Below are positions 17,113 to 25,486 of a stretch of DNA of 34,952 nucleotides, one piece after another; positions within the stretch are counted from its first letter, which is position 1, and each line of letters opens with the position of its first letter. The position numbers were made by a program, and so were the translations under genes. The notes beneath the pieces were generated by a model, which was given only the letters and a program-made list of their open reading frames with translations, was not told the DNA's origin and did no database searches. The DNA is from Burkholderiales bacterium UBA4657 (GTDB lineage Bacteria > Pseudomonadota > Gammaproteobacteria > Burkholderiales > Burkholderiaceae_E). The stretch spans positions 1 to 34,952 of the forward strand of contig DHLX01000017.1 of assembly GCA_002405475.1 (NCBI GenBank), read 5' to 3'.

Positions 17113-18323
17113 CTATTATCCGGTTGCTACCCTCATTATTGGTGATATTTTGCGCTACGGTCTTTGCGCAGAGTAATAACCCTCTGGACTTTGGTTATGA
17201 GGTCATCGGGCCACCCCAGTTTCGTCCGAGCGCCGTGTTTAACGATGGCAAAGATACGTTTATTCAAACCCGCAGTGATAACGATCTTGATACTAAAGCC
17301 CTGACCGGGGTTGAGCGACGCGGCATTTATCTCGTAGTTCCCGGACTTCCAGAGCGAGTGAATTTTCGGCTGGCAGTCGGCGAGTCAATTGAAATACGCC
17401 GGCTGCGTTCGGTAAAACCGAACCAGGTGCCCTCCAGCGAAAAAAAAGAATCAGTCACTCACGCCACGGAAAAGCCCGCCCTAGAAAAACTTCCCCGCAT
17501 CGCTTTTATTGGGGCCAAGCCTGAACTTAAATCCCAGGTGCTGGCCAGTGGCGAGGGGGTTCCTTTGCAACTTGCCTATTCGGGTATGAAACCCGAAAGT
17601 TACTCGTTGGTGCTGGACGTTCCTAAGGACCTGGACCGCCGCCCCACCGATTGGGATTTGCCCAGCAAGGGCATGAACTGGATTGAAGCTCTGGAGCTAC
17701 TCGCCGAAGCTTCGAATACTTATGTCGAAGTCAACGCCGGCAGCAAATTGGTGCGTGTAACCGCCACTCCCGCACTGTCACACCGTAAAACCGCAGAGGC
17801 TGCAGGCATGGCGACACCCTCTCAGCAAAAAATGCGCGACGTTGCATCAACAGCCCGTCTGCCTGTGATAACAACCCCCATCAATCCACCAGTCGCCACT
17901 ACTCTACCTGCCGCCACCCCACCCGCAACGGCGGTAGTCCCTGAAAAGCTTTCGCAGCCTCAACAGTTACGGGCTTCGACTTTGGCGCCTCAACCTACGG
18001 CGCCAGCACAGTCTTTACCTATCGCCACTTCGGCGGTGGCCGTTCCCACTGCACAAATCCTGCCCGTGGCTGGCCCCGTTCCTGTCATTAACGAAGAAAG
18101 GCGACTGCAGCTTGAGCCGAATGCCATGTTGCATCTGGTTCTGGAAAAATTTGGCAAAGACAACGGCACATCTATTCAATGGGTTCATCCTGACCGCATT
18201 CGTATCAGTACCGCTCGCCAAATCCGAGGGGAGTCGGTGCGCCAGGTACTGGAACAGACTCTGAATCTGTTTGAGTTAACCGCAGTTTATGACAAGGCAA
18301 CGAACACCTACTATGTGCGCTAA
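17109..18323 (+). CDS. VirB9 C-terminal-like domain joined to a TcpQ/PilL-like C-terminal domain
   Basis: This 404-aa exported protein has a signal peptide (about 1-20). Residues 25-105 (DFGYEVIGPPQFRPSAVFND...GIYLVVPG) match, block by block, the C-terminal domain of the VirB9 at 14174. A middle region (about 140-215) has beta-rich PilL-like character. Then comes a long Pro/Ala/Thr linker (220-330). The last 70 residues (LEPNAMLHLVLEKFG...TSIQWVHPDRIRIS...GESVRQVLEQTLNLFELTAVYD) fit the TcpQ/PilL C-terminal domain that docks on type IVb pilus secretins. It sits directly before the secretin gene, where PilL belongs. I infer it links the VirB core to the pilus secretin. It overlaps both neighbours. 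Confidence 0.75.
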   Translation: MTIIRLLPSLLVIFCATVFAQSNNPLDFGYEVIGPPQFRPSAVFNDGKDTFIQTRSDNDLDTKALTGVERRGIYLVVPGLPERVNFRLAVGESIEIRRLRSVKPNQVPSSEKKESVTHATEKPALEKLPRIAFIGAKPELKSQVLASGEGVPLQLAYSGMKPESYSLVLDVPKDLDRRPTDWDLPSKGMNWIEALELLAEASNTYVEVNAGSKLVRVTATPALSHRKTAEAAGMATPSQQKMRDVASTARLPVITTPINPPVATTLPAATPPATAVVPEKLSQPQQLRASTLAPQPTAPAQSLPIATSAVAVPTAQILPVAGPVPVINEERRLQLEPNAMLHLVLEKFGKDNGTSIQWVHPDRIRISTARQIRGESVRQVLEQTLNLFELTAVYDKATNTYYVR

Positions 18324-19878
18324 CCCCTATACCCCAGCCCTTTCGTTACATATCAAATTTGCACTATCAGTTGCATTACTTGTTCTGTCAGGATGCGCCA
18401 GTACTTCGCGTTTTGATTCTTCCAGTCAGCAGGCCCGGAAGGAACATAGTGCCCTAGTCAATCAATATATGACAGAGGTCAAGCCCGCACCGACTGCTAC
18501 CATTACCGACATGGATCGATTCCAGCGCGGGGTCGATTACGAGGTATTGCGCCAGGATGCTGACCATGGCGACCTTACGATTAATGCCGCAGGTACGCTG
18601 GGCCAGCTTTTGACGCAGGTCGCAACCAAACAAAACTTTGTTGTCGTATATGCCGAGGGGGTAGATCGAAACAAACAGGCGGTGGCCTCTGTCGCCAATA
18701 GCTCCGTAGTGCATGCCATCCGTCGTATCGCGGCCAGTGCCGGATATGTCGCCATTATTGATCTTCGGTCCAGGTCCGTGACGGTCGCCGAAACTGCGAC
18801 CTATACGTTCCGCATTCCTGCAGATGTCATGAAACAACTGGATGCCCAATTCACGGTCGGGGGCTCGGCGACTGGGGGATCTTCCGGCGGTGGCAGTGCT
18901 GGCGGTCCTCCTAGTATGGGCGGCGGCGGTACGGGATCCGGGGGTTCTGGTGCTATTGGTGCCAGCTTTACTGCGCGCGGCAACCTCGGCACCAACGGTG
19001 ATCAGCTCCGTGAATATCTCACAAGATATGCGGGGGCCAACTCAGAGGTCAGTATTGCCCGGGATTTCGGGCTGGTGACCGTTCGCGGTAGTGGCGTGTC
19101 GTTGATGCGTATGCGCGAATTTCTAAATGATTTCAGTGAGGCGGCGCGCAGAACAGTGGAAGTCAGAGCCGCCATGGTTGAGGTGACGCTCAGGGATGAA
19201 TTCGCCTTTGGCGTGTCCTGGGAGCGCCTGTTGCGCAATGGCACGATAGGCGCCAATCTGACAGGAGCCGCCACTGTCAGCAACCCGGCGTTATCACTGA
19301 CACTGACAAAAACCAATACTGAGGCTATCGTCAATATGCTTCAGACCAAAGGCTTGGGGCGAGTATTGACCGAACCTCGCACCCATGTCAAAAACTGGTC
19401 TGCTTCGATTCTCTCTGACGGCAGGCGCGTTCCTTTCCTGGGCGAGCTTACCCAATCGCAAAACCAGAACTCAACCACCACCTCGGGACGGATTGATTAT
19501 GCGGTTGATGGCGTCACGCTCTCCCTGGCGGCCGATATTATCAATGAACGAGATGTTCAGCTGACACTCGTGCCGGTGCTGGCCCGGGTCGGGGAAGAGA
19601 AGCGCTTCGCATTGGGGCCGAACAGCGCCTTGACCGGCTTTGAACAGATCGCACAGCAATCATTGATGCAAGCCTTGTTGCAATCGGGGCAAACCGTGAT
19701 TCTTGGTGGGTTACGTTCTAGTTCAGAGCAAGACAATTCGCGGGGAATCCCTGGATTAGTCAAAGTGGCCCCTAACAATATCTCAAATAACAATACCCAC
19801 AGAGAAGTTGTTTTGATTTTGACGGCCACGATATTGCCCTCGCTTAAGACTGACACCCTTTTTTCTGAATCGCTTTAA
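18313..19878 (+). CDS. pilN: PilN/BfpB-type lipoprotein secretin of the type IVb pilus
   Basis: This 521-aa outer-membrane ring protein is the pore through which the pilus exits. The lipobox LVLSGCAS gives an acylated cysteine near residue 28. An N-domain (DLTINAAGTLGQLLTQVATKQNF) is followed by a Gly/Ser-rich stretch at about 185-225, then a second N-type domain. The secretin domain follows (about 285-515), with VEVRAAMVEVTLRD, ending in the gate/lip block QSGQTVILGGLRSS and GIPGL. The ATG at 18313 overlaps the preceding stop by 11 bases and begins just before the lipoprotein signal. Family length (about 550 aa) fits. Confidence 0.92.
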   Translation: MCANPYTPALSLHIKFALSVALLVLSGCASTSRFDSSSQQARKEHSALVNQYMTEVKPAPTATITDMDRFQRGVDYEVLRQDADHGDLTINAAGTLGQLLTQVATKQNFVVVYAEGVDRNKQAVASVANSSVVHAIRRIAASAGYVAIIDLRSRSVTVAETATYTFRIPADVMKQLDAQFTVGGSATGGSSGGGSAGGPPSMGGGGTGSGGSGAIGASFTARGNLGTNGDQLREYLTRYAGANSEVSIARDFGLVTVRGSGVSLMRMREFLNDFSEAARRTVEVRAAMVEVTLRDEFAFGVSWERLLRNGTIGANLTGAATVSNPALSLTLTKTNTEAIVNMLQTKGLGRVLTEPRTHVKNWSASILSDGRRVPFLGELTQSQNQNSTTTSGRIDYAVDGVTLSLAADIINERDVQLTLVPVLARVGEEKRFALGPNSALTGFEQIAQQSLMQALLQSGQTVILGGLRSSSEQDNSRGIPGLVKVAPNNISNNNTHREVVLILTATILPSLKTDTLFSESL

Positions 19879-19894
19879 TTTAACGGAATAGCGC

Positions 19895-21130
19895 TTGAAG
19901 CCCATCAAAAAAAATCGCGGCCGTGTTCCCTTCGGTAAGACCAAGGGGAAACAATCCCGGATAAGCACAGCGATATTGCGGATGCAATACACGCCCGGCT
20001 CCCCGGTGGTTTATTTTCGGATAAGCGAAGAAGGAGATTTGTCTGAAATCGATGCCCCGCCACCCAACTCGGTCATCATATCGGCTACTTACGGGGACAA
20101 ACGGATAAAAGTCCCGGCCGGCTGTTCTTACGATCGAGCACGTAGAGAGGCACTGTCGGAGGCCGAGATAGACAATGCTGGGCCGATTGCTGTGGTACAC
20201 GACAGTAAACTGTCTACAGCGTACTACTGCAAGCTCGATGAAGTTACCAATGAGAACTGTCCTGTAATTCCTATTGCCTGGATACATGATCAAAGCTTCT
20301 TCGAGGTAGCAGCAGCAGAGGGTCGACAAGATCAGTTATCTGGCGACTATTTATCCGGGTTTGGGTTTGGCGAGGTGTCGGCGCCGATCATTGTATTTAA
20401 TGCCAGTAAACTGGAAGGAGGCACAGTACTGGCAATAGAACGCTCGGGCGAGATCAATCAGGCAGTCTCGGCCACACTTTCCGCTGTTGGCATGGGCAAC
20501 GAAACGCCGGTCACGGTGCAAGGATCGCGCGAGTTCTTCGATCTCTTGAACAGCTATGACTTTGTGTCATACCCGGAAGAGGGCTTCACCTTCGGCATTG
20601 CCACCTCACGCCTTGCCAGAGCCAGTTCGGTCATCTCGGTGGCAGTGATCTCGGCGGCCGCCATCACTACCGTGACCGCTCTGACATTGCTCCTGCAAGC
20701 ACAAAGTGAATTGAAGGAAGTCAACAAAAAAATAGCTTCACAAAAAGAGTCCGTGACCAAATTCATCATGCAGCATCCGGGGGCTTTTTCTGCTGTCGTT
20801 TCCACCTCGCTAGATCTGGTCTTAAAAAGATCACATGCAGTGTGGACTCCGGGGTCCACGGTTTCAGTCAACATTAAGGATTATGCGGACACCTATACCG
20901 TCAAGCTGCCTATGGTTGGCAGAACGGGGACTGCAAATACCCCCTATGACACTCCCGACTATGAGTATGTCCAGGCACTTACCGCTCTCAGTCTTGACCA
21001 GTGCACACGTAGTGCTCTTACCGCAGATATACCCTCGCGCAATTTTTCGGTTCAATTCCAGTGTACGCGCGGACCAGGGAATCCGTTCGCTCCTCTCGGA
21101 GGGGGAAAAAAGTCAACTACCCCGCCCTAA
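19895..21130 (+). CDS. PilO-type pilin accessory protein, 3' end altered by the IscB insertion
   Basis: This 411-aa protein has a large soluble N-terminal region and one membrane helix at about 244-266 (ISVAVISAAAITTVTALTLLL). A short coiled coil follows (269-285), then a C-terminal domain with two cysteines. Position and size match R64 PilO (pilin accessory protein), though I see no decisive motif. The start is TTG at 19895, with GGAATAGCG before it. The last five codons (STTPP) and the TAA stop at 21128-21130 lie in the left end of the IscB element. The native C-terminus is therefore probably replaced after GGGKK. A precise join of AAAAAG to 22815 would read KKIDEN and then stop inside the next gene. 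Confidence 0.65.
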   Translation: MKPIKKNRGRVPFGKTKGKQSRISTAILRMQYTPGSPVVYFRISEEGDLSEIDAPPPNSVIISATYGDKRIKVPAGCSYDRARREALSEAEIDNAGPIAVVHDSKLSTAYYCKLDEVTNENCPVIPIAWIHDQSFFEVAAAEGRQDQLSGDYLSGFGFGEVSAPIIVFNASKLEGGTVLAIERSGEINQAVSATLSAVGMGNETPVTVQGSREFFDLLNSYDFVSYPEEGFTFGIATSRLARASSVISVAVISAAAITTVTALTLLLQAQSELKEVNKKIASQKESVTKFIMQHPGAFSAVVSTSLDLVLKRSHAVWTPGSTVSVNIKDYADTYTVKLPMVGRTGTANTPYDTPDYEYVQALTALSLDQCTRSALTADIPSRNFSVQFQCTRGPGNPFAPLGGGKKSTTPP

Positions 21131-21400
21131 AGGGCGAGGCTTGAGGCCGCAAGGCTGACAGCCTGGTTGACCAGACCAAGAAAGGAGATTTTTCTAATCT
21201 ATGTTGTGCGCAAGAGCTAAAAGTCCGACCCACGAGTGCTTCCTCAGCTTGTGGCTCTCGAAGGCGGAGGTGCAGACAAGCATTGGGTACGCACGAAACG
21301 GCCCCGCCATCCACGCCGACGCACAACCTGGTCGAGGGGAGACCACCCGTCAGGGTGGCGTCACCAGGCCCGTAAGGGCAGACTTTGAAGGGAGTGTTAA
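21115..21400 (+). ncRNA. Omega RNA of the IscB system (approximate bounds, guide at 5' end)
   Basis: About 270 bases without a supportable gene directly precede iscB, as in known OMEGA loci where the guide RNA scaffold lies upstream and runs into the ORF. Several stems are visible. These are AGGCT/AGCCT (21152-21164), overlapping CTGG/CCAG (21163-21174), and GCTTGT/ACAAGC (21247-21252 with 21276-21281). An outer stem CCTGGT/ACCAGG (21327-21332 with 21363-21368) encloses CCACCC-GTCA-GGGTGG (21343-21358). GCCC-GTAA-GGGC (21368-21379) has a GNRA loop. By family rules the roughly 16-nt guide is read from DNA just left of the scaffold, here the tail of the pilO-like gene around 21097-21115. The exact 5' end is not determined. 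Confidence 0.7.
21123..21136 (+). repeat. Left-end hairpin of the IscB element
   Basis: The sequence CGCCCTAAAGGGCG folds as a 5-bp stem with a TAAA loop. It contains the stop codon (21128-21130) of the preceding pil gene. It should mark the cleavage-side hairpin of the element and may also be the first stem of the omega RNA. Confidence 0.75.
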
Positions 21401-22819
21401 ATGTCTGTGTTTGTGTTAGATCGCAGAGGCAAGCCGCTGATGCCATGTAGCGAAGCCCGTGCCAGGAAACTACTGGCTGCGGGCCGTGCTCGGGTGCATC
21501 GGGTAATGCCGTTCGCGATTCGGCTCACTGACAGATTTCAAGCGGATTGCGAGTTGCAGCCGTTACGCCTCAAACTCGATCCCGGCAGCAAGATTACCGG
21601 GCTGGCACTGGTGCGTGAAAGCCAAACGCTCGATTTGTCCACGGGCGAGATCGAGCGCAATGCAGCCGTGGTGAGTCTGATAGAGATCGTGCACCGGGGC
21701 CGTCAGATCAGCGAGACACTGACGGCTCGCCGCCAGATGCGCCGTCGTCGCAGGAATCAGTTGCGCTACCGCGCACCGCGCTTCCTCAATCGCGGTGGAG
21801 ACAAGAAGGGCTGGCTGGCCCCGAGTCTCATGCACCGCGTTCACACCACGATGTCGTGGGTACACCGCTTGCAGCGTTGGGCACCCATCACCGCGCTGAG
21901 CCAAGAGCTCGTCCGGTTCGATATGCAGGCCATGCAAAACCCCGAAATATCGGGAATGGAATATCAGCAGGGTACCCTGGCAGGGTACGAAGTGCGCGAA
22001 TTCCTGCTGGAAAAATGGGGGCGCCAATGCGCCTACTGCGGCGTGACAGACACCCCTTTGCAGATCGAACACATCCACCCCAAGAGCAGGGGCGGCTCTG
22101 ATCGCGTTAGCAATCTGACGCTGGCCTGCGCCCCCTGCAATCAACGCAAAAACCATCTGCCCGTTGAGGTGTTTCTTGCCAAAAAACCGGAAGTGCTCAA
22201 GTCCATTCTGGCGCAAGCTAAAGCGCCGTTACGAGATGCGGCGGCAGTCAACGCCACCCGCTGGGCGCTTGCTAATGCCTTGAAAGACACTGGGCTGAGC
22301 GTGGAACTGGCCAGTGGCGGGCGGACCAAATTTAACCGGCACCGCCTGAGCATTCCCAAGAGCCATGCGCTCGATGCGGCCTGCGTCGGTGATATCGCCA
22401 TTGTCACCGATTGGCGGCAGACCACCTTGCAGGTCAAGTGTACGGGGCGCGGAAGCTATCAGCGCACACGGCTAGACAGGTTTGGCTTCCCGCGAGGTTA
22501 CCTCACGCGCAAGAAACGCGTGTTTGGCTTCCAGACGGGAGACAGGGTGAGAGCCACTGTGGCTAGGGGAAAGAATGCAGGGACGCATACCGGCCGTGTG
22601 GCGGTTCGTGCGACTGGCAGCTTCAACATTCAGACCGGTTTATCTGTCGTGCAAGGAATTGGGTATCGGCACTGCCAACTCATTCAGCGTGGCGACGGTT
22701 ACGGATATTCTCAACTCAAGATAGCACTTGCTCCGAAAGGATGCGGGAACCAGGGGGCCGCTTCGCAGCCCGCGCTATCCCTCCTCCCCATTCATGGGGA
22801 GGTTTCCCGCGCAGATTGA
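21401..22819 (+). CDS. iscB: IscB RNA-guided DNA endonuclease (Cas9 ancestor family)
   Basis: This 472-aa nuclease carries every expected block. The PLMP domain is at 1-40 (MSVFVLDRRGKPLMP). RuvC-I is LKLDPGSKITGL with Asp60. The arginine-rich bridge helix is about 110-127 (RRQMRRRRR). RuvC-II is QELVRFDMQ with Glu169. The HNH domain has zinc cysteines C210/C213 and C243/C246, the catalytic EH pair at 223-224 in LQIEHIHPKSRGGSDR, and Asn238. RuvC-III is SHALDAACVG with His322 and Asp325. The target-adjacent-motif-interacting region follows (about 340-440). All catalytic residues are present, so the enzyme looks active. GAAGGGAG precedes the ATG at 21401. The last 30 residues read through the right-end hairpin, and the TGA overlaps the next gene's ATG. 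IscB uses omega RNA to cut double-stranded DNA, which helps keep its element at the donor site. Confidence 0.96.
   Translation: MSVFVLDRRGKPLMPCSEARARKLLAAGRARVHRVMPFAIRLTDRFQADCELQPLRLKLDPGSKITGLALVRESQTLDLSTGEIERNAAVVSLIEIVHRGRQISETLTARRQMRRRRRNQLRYRAPRFLNRGGDKKGWLAPSLMHRVHTTMSWVHRLQRWAPITALSQELVRFDMQAMQNPEISGMEYQQGTLAGYEVREFLLEKWGRQCAYCGVTDTPLQIEHIHPKSRGGSDRVSNLTLACAPCNQRKNHLPVEVFLAKKPEVLKSILAQAKAPLRDAAAVNATRWALANALKDTGLSVELASGGRTKFNRHRLSIPKSHALDAACVGDIAIVTDWRQTTLQVKCTGRGSYQRTRLDRFGFPRGYLTRKKRVFGFQTGDRVRATVARGKNAGTHTGRVAVRATGSFNIQTGLSVVQGIGYRHCQLIQRGDGYGYSQLKIALAPKGCGNQGAASQPALSLLPIHGEVSRAD
22783..22802 (+). repeat. Right-end hairpin of the IscB element
   Basis: The sequence CCTCCCCATTCATGGGGAGG is a perfect 8-bp stem with a TTCA loop near the iscB stop. 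The GGGGAGG strand lies 16 bases before the ATG of the next pil gene and could act as a distant ribosome site. Confidence 0.75.
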
Positions 22820-23361
22820 TGAAAACTAACGCGATCGTCGCCCTGGTGTTATCCGGCCTGGCTTTGCTATCACTAGGGGGGGCTTCCTGGTACTCCTACG
22901 AAAGCTGGGCCAAGCGGTCTTCTTTACAAAGGCAAATCGACAGCAAAAAGAATGAGTTGAAATTACTCGAAAACGGAGTCGCTCAGGTTAAGGCATATCC
23001 CAGAACTGACGAGCCGTTTGCTAACTATGCACTGGAAGACACTTATACCCGCTTGGCACACTACGTTTACACCATGAGCGCCAACGAGCGTGTCAAAGTC
23101 GAATCGATCCGGATAGAACCCCCAAGGACCCAGCGTACCGCCGCGCAAAATACTATTTTGGGTATGGCGCAGAGTTTGCCAAAGCTAGATAAACAAGTCC
23201 AAACCCTCAAAATCAATATCAGTGGACAGTACCGGTTTTTTCAGGGCTTGATTGATTTTATCGACGGACTTCAGACCTTTCCGGTGATTCTGACTGACGG
23301 CTCGCTCGATGGAAACAGATTCAGACTCACGCTGCACGTGGTGGGTAGGGGGAGCAATTGA
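22819..23361 (+). CDS. PilO/GspM-fold inner-membrane pilus alignment protein
   Basis: This 180-aa bitopic protein has a membrane helix at about 7-29 and a short coiled coil (33-55). Its ferredoxin-like periplasmic domain ends with the block YRFFQGLIDFIDGLQTFPVI and RFRLTLHV, the typical end of PilO-type type IV pilus proteins. It should join the inner-membrane platform to the PilP-type protein and the secretin. The start ATG 22819 overlaps the iscB stop (TGATG). Before the insertion its ribosome site was probably GGAGGGGG at 21098, now 1.7 kb away. Translation now probably depends on coupling to iscB or on the right-end hairpin. The stop overlaps the next start. Confidence 0.75.
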   Translation: MKTNAIVALVLSGLALLSLGGASWYSYESWAKRSSLQRQIDSKKNELKLLENGVAQVKAYPRTDEPFANYALEDTYTRLAHYVYTMSANERVKVESIRIEPPRTQRTAAQNTILGMAQSLPKLDKQVQTLKINISGQYRFFQGLIDFIDGLQTFPVILTDGSLDGNRFRLTLHVVGRGSN

Positions 23362-25484
23362 GCTCATTCAATTTCAAGCGAATGGCGCCCGGACCCGCGC
23401 CAGTGGATCCAAACACCGGGTCTAACCCGGACCTATCATCTGCAACACCACCGCCAGCAAATAAGAGCCTTCTCACCGGTAATACGCTAGGGCAGACACA
23501 AAGAGTCGATCCCGCAGCAGTTGCATCACCCCGGTCGTCTCTGAACGCCACCATGAGAGCCATGTCTTTGGATCAGCCCAGCCGTACCGCACTGAACCAA
23601 CAAACACAGTTCCGACAACAACAGGAAAATTCGCTTTCTCCGGCGACTGTGCTGCAGCGGTTAAAGATGCGCGAGTTTGCAGATATTGATGGCTGCATGC
23701 AGTTTTCTTCAGGCCCGCAACTATCCGAAGCCCATTATATGCTGAGATTTGGGGTTAAGGAATCCTATATAGAAGCGGCACGCAAGCGCTGTGACGATCT
23801 GAGGCAGGGTATGGTCGAAGTGATTCGGGACTGGCGAATCGCCAGCCCCGAGGTGATCGCCAAAGCTACGGCTTTTAGTAATGGCTTACCTTATTTGCCG
23901 CCTACCTTGATCGAAGAACTCGACCCGGTGGCTCTGGCTAGTCTGTCACGACCGAATTACGACGAACATGCCTATATCTGCCCTCTCGGTTTTGGTAGTC
24001 GGGGTAATCTTTATGTTGCGATTGATTCTCTCAAGGCAAAACAACTCGCCACCAATCTGTACCCAGACGCTTCTGTCACCACGGTGGTCGCCACAAAAAA
24101 AACCATTCTTTCTATCATCGGCCGCTACTTTGTTGATACCCGGCAGGACTATTTGCGCGCCATTGGCGACTTTGAGAATGCCCTCAAAAAACGCCCGACT
24201 TCTGGTGACACCACCGAGTCCGATATGCAGGAGGCTGATCTTGCCGAAAACGCCGTAGGGTATTTGCTGCGCCATGCCTGTTCGGTCGGAGCCAGTGATA
24301 TTTACTTTTTTGTTTCAGACGGAGCTGGGAATATCAAGCTCAATGTCGATGGTATCGGGCAGATGTTCCATACCCCCAGCATGGAAGTATTTGCACGGCT
24401 TGTGACTAAACTGGCGCAAGAAAACGTCAATATGAACGAATTGCCGAATACCCCCCAGGACGGCAAGGTACAGCCAAAATCCGAGTACATCAAGAAAAAG
24501 TTTACCGACATCTGGCAGCGCTATGAATTCCGCCTGACCATGTCGGATAAGCCAGAATTCACGCCTAACTATAAAAACCGGCAGGCTATTGTGCGTATTC
24601 TGGATAGAGACGGGGCAGATACCAACTTTACTGACCTGCCGTTTGACCCGGTGACACAACAGGAATTGCTCAGTTACAAGGATCGGCCCACCGGCCTCAT
24701 TCTGGTCACCGGGCCTACCGGTTCTGGCAAATCGACAACGCTTTACTCCTTGCTGGCAGAAATCGACCCGATAGAGAAATCGATACAGACCGCGGAAGAC
24801 CCGGTAGAAAAACGCATGGGACTATGGTTGCAGCACGAAATCCGTGGCAAAACCAAGGACGAGAAGGAACAGTCGGCACGCGCTATCTTTAATCACATGC
24901 TAAGAAGTGCGCCTCATATCATCTTCTGGGGGGAGACGCGGAATAACAAAGAGATCGCCGATCTGATGCTCGATGCCAGCAACACCGGGCACCTGGTATT
25001 CACCACACTTCATACAAACGATGCACCCTCCGCAGTCGACCGCCTGCTCTCCATCGGTGTAGATCATCGCCAGCTTGCCGACTCTTTGTTGTGTGTCCTG
25101 GCACAGCGCCTGGTGCGCAAACTTTGCAGACATTGCGCCACTCCTGATGACCGCGAAAGTACAGAACTCGAAATTCAACGGGTTGAATTACCTCAAAAGA
25201 GGCCTTTGCGAGCAATCGGCTGTCCGCACTGCAAAGGTGGTTATCGCGGCCGCATGATGGTCTATGAATTGCTTCATGGCGACACTATCCGCCATCTCAT
25301 AGAAAACCGTGAACCCACCTCACGTTTGCGTGAAGTTGGTCTTAAAAAAGGGCAGTCCATGTATGAGCGTGGCTTGCTGCTGGTTGCCCAGGGCCTGACC
25401 ACCATTGATGAAGTACTGCGTGTCACGCAACGACGCCTCACCCATGCCCCGTTCCAGAAACAATCGGCACCCAAGGACAGCTGA
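23358..25484 (+). CDS. pilQ: PilQ/PilB-type pilus extension ATPase
   Basis: This 708-aa cytoplasmic AAA+ secretion ATPase drives pilin polymerisation. The Pro/Ser-rich N-terminus (1-75) is followed by a GspE-N-like domain (to about 240). The ATPase core has Walker A GPTGSGKST (about 452-460), Asp box QTAEDPVEK, Walker B HIIFWGETRN and His box GHLVFTTLHTNDA. The zinc-binding pairs C590/C593 and C622/C625 are typical of PilB/GspE extension ATPases, not PilT. Longer than R64 PilQ (about 500 aa), it carries more N-terminal sequence. The start is TTG at 23358, overlapping the previous stop (TTGA). Confidence 0.93.
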   Translation: MSSFNFKRMAPGPAPVDPNTGSNPDLSSATPPPANKSLLTGNTLGQTQRVDPAAVASPRSSLNATMRAMSLDQPSRTALNQQTQFRQQQENSLSPATVLQRLKMREFADIDGCMQFSSGPQLSEAHYMLRFGVKESYIEAARKRCDDLRQGMVEVIRDWRIASPEVIAKATAFSNGLPYLPPTLIEELDPVALASLSRPNYDEHAYICPLGFGSRGNLYVAIDSLKAKQLATNLYPDASVTTVVATKKTILSIIGRYFVDTRQDYLRAIGDFENALKKRPTSGDTTESDMQEADLAENAVGYLLRHACSVGASDIYFFVSDGAGNIKLNVDGIGQMFHTPSMEVFARLVTKLAQENVNMNELPNTPQDGKVQPKSEYIKKKFTDIWQRYEFRLTMSDKPEFTPNYKNRQAIVRILDRDGADTNFTDLPFDPVTQQELLSYKDRPTGLILVTGPTGSGKSTTLYSLLAEIDPIEKSIQTAEDPVEKRMGLWLQHEIRGKTKDEKEQSARAIFNHMLRSAPHIIFWGETRNNKEIADLMLDASNTGHLVFTTLHTNDAPSAVDRLLSIGVDHRQLADSLLCVLAQRLVRKLCRHCATPDDRESTELEIQRVELPQKRPLRAIGCPHCKGGYRGRMMVYELLHGDTIRHLIENREPTSRLREVGLKKGQSMYERGLLLVAQGLTTIDEVLRVTQRRLTHAPFQKQSAPKDS

Positions 25485-25486
25485 CA

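Larger units (their letters stand above)
21113..22816 (+). mobile_element. IscB-carrying IS200/IS605-type element without transposase
   Basis: The element spans from about TCAAC (21113) to about 22816. It has a left hairpin CGCCC-TAAA-GGGCG (21123-21136), a non-coding omega-RNA region, iscB, and a right hairpin CCTCCCCA-TTCA-TGGGGAGG (22783-22802). Subterminal hairpins instead of inverted repeats are the hallmark of single-strand transposing IS200/IS605 elements. No tnpA is present, so any movement would need TnpA in trans. The exact ends are uncertain by several bases. It is inserted in the same direction as the pilus operon, between two pil genes. Confidence 0.75.

Noticed and set aside
21201..21419. 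72-aa open frame before iscB, with AAAGGAG upstream of its ATG
   Set aside because: It lies in the omega-RNA region, overlaps its stems, and the product has no family features; a non-coding role explains the region better.
21563..22216. 217-aa minus-strand frame inside iscB
   Set aside because: Shadow of the GC-rich iscB coding frame with no motif.
21401..22819. Reading the nuclease as a Cas9 or looking for a CRISPR array
   Set aside because: The PLMP start, short length and lack of a REC lobe identify IscB. No repeat-spacer array was seen anywhere in the window.
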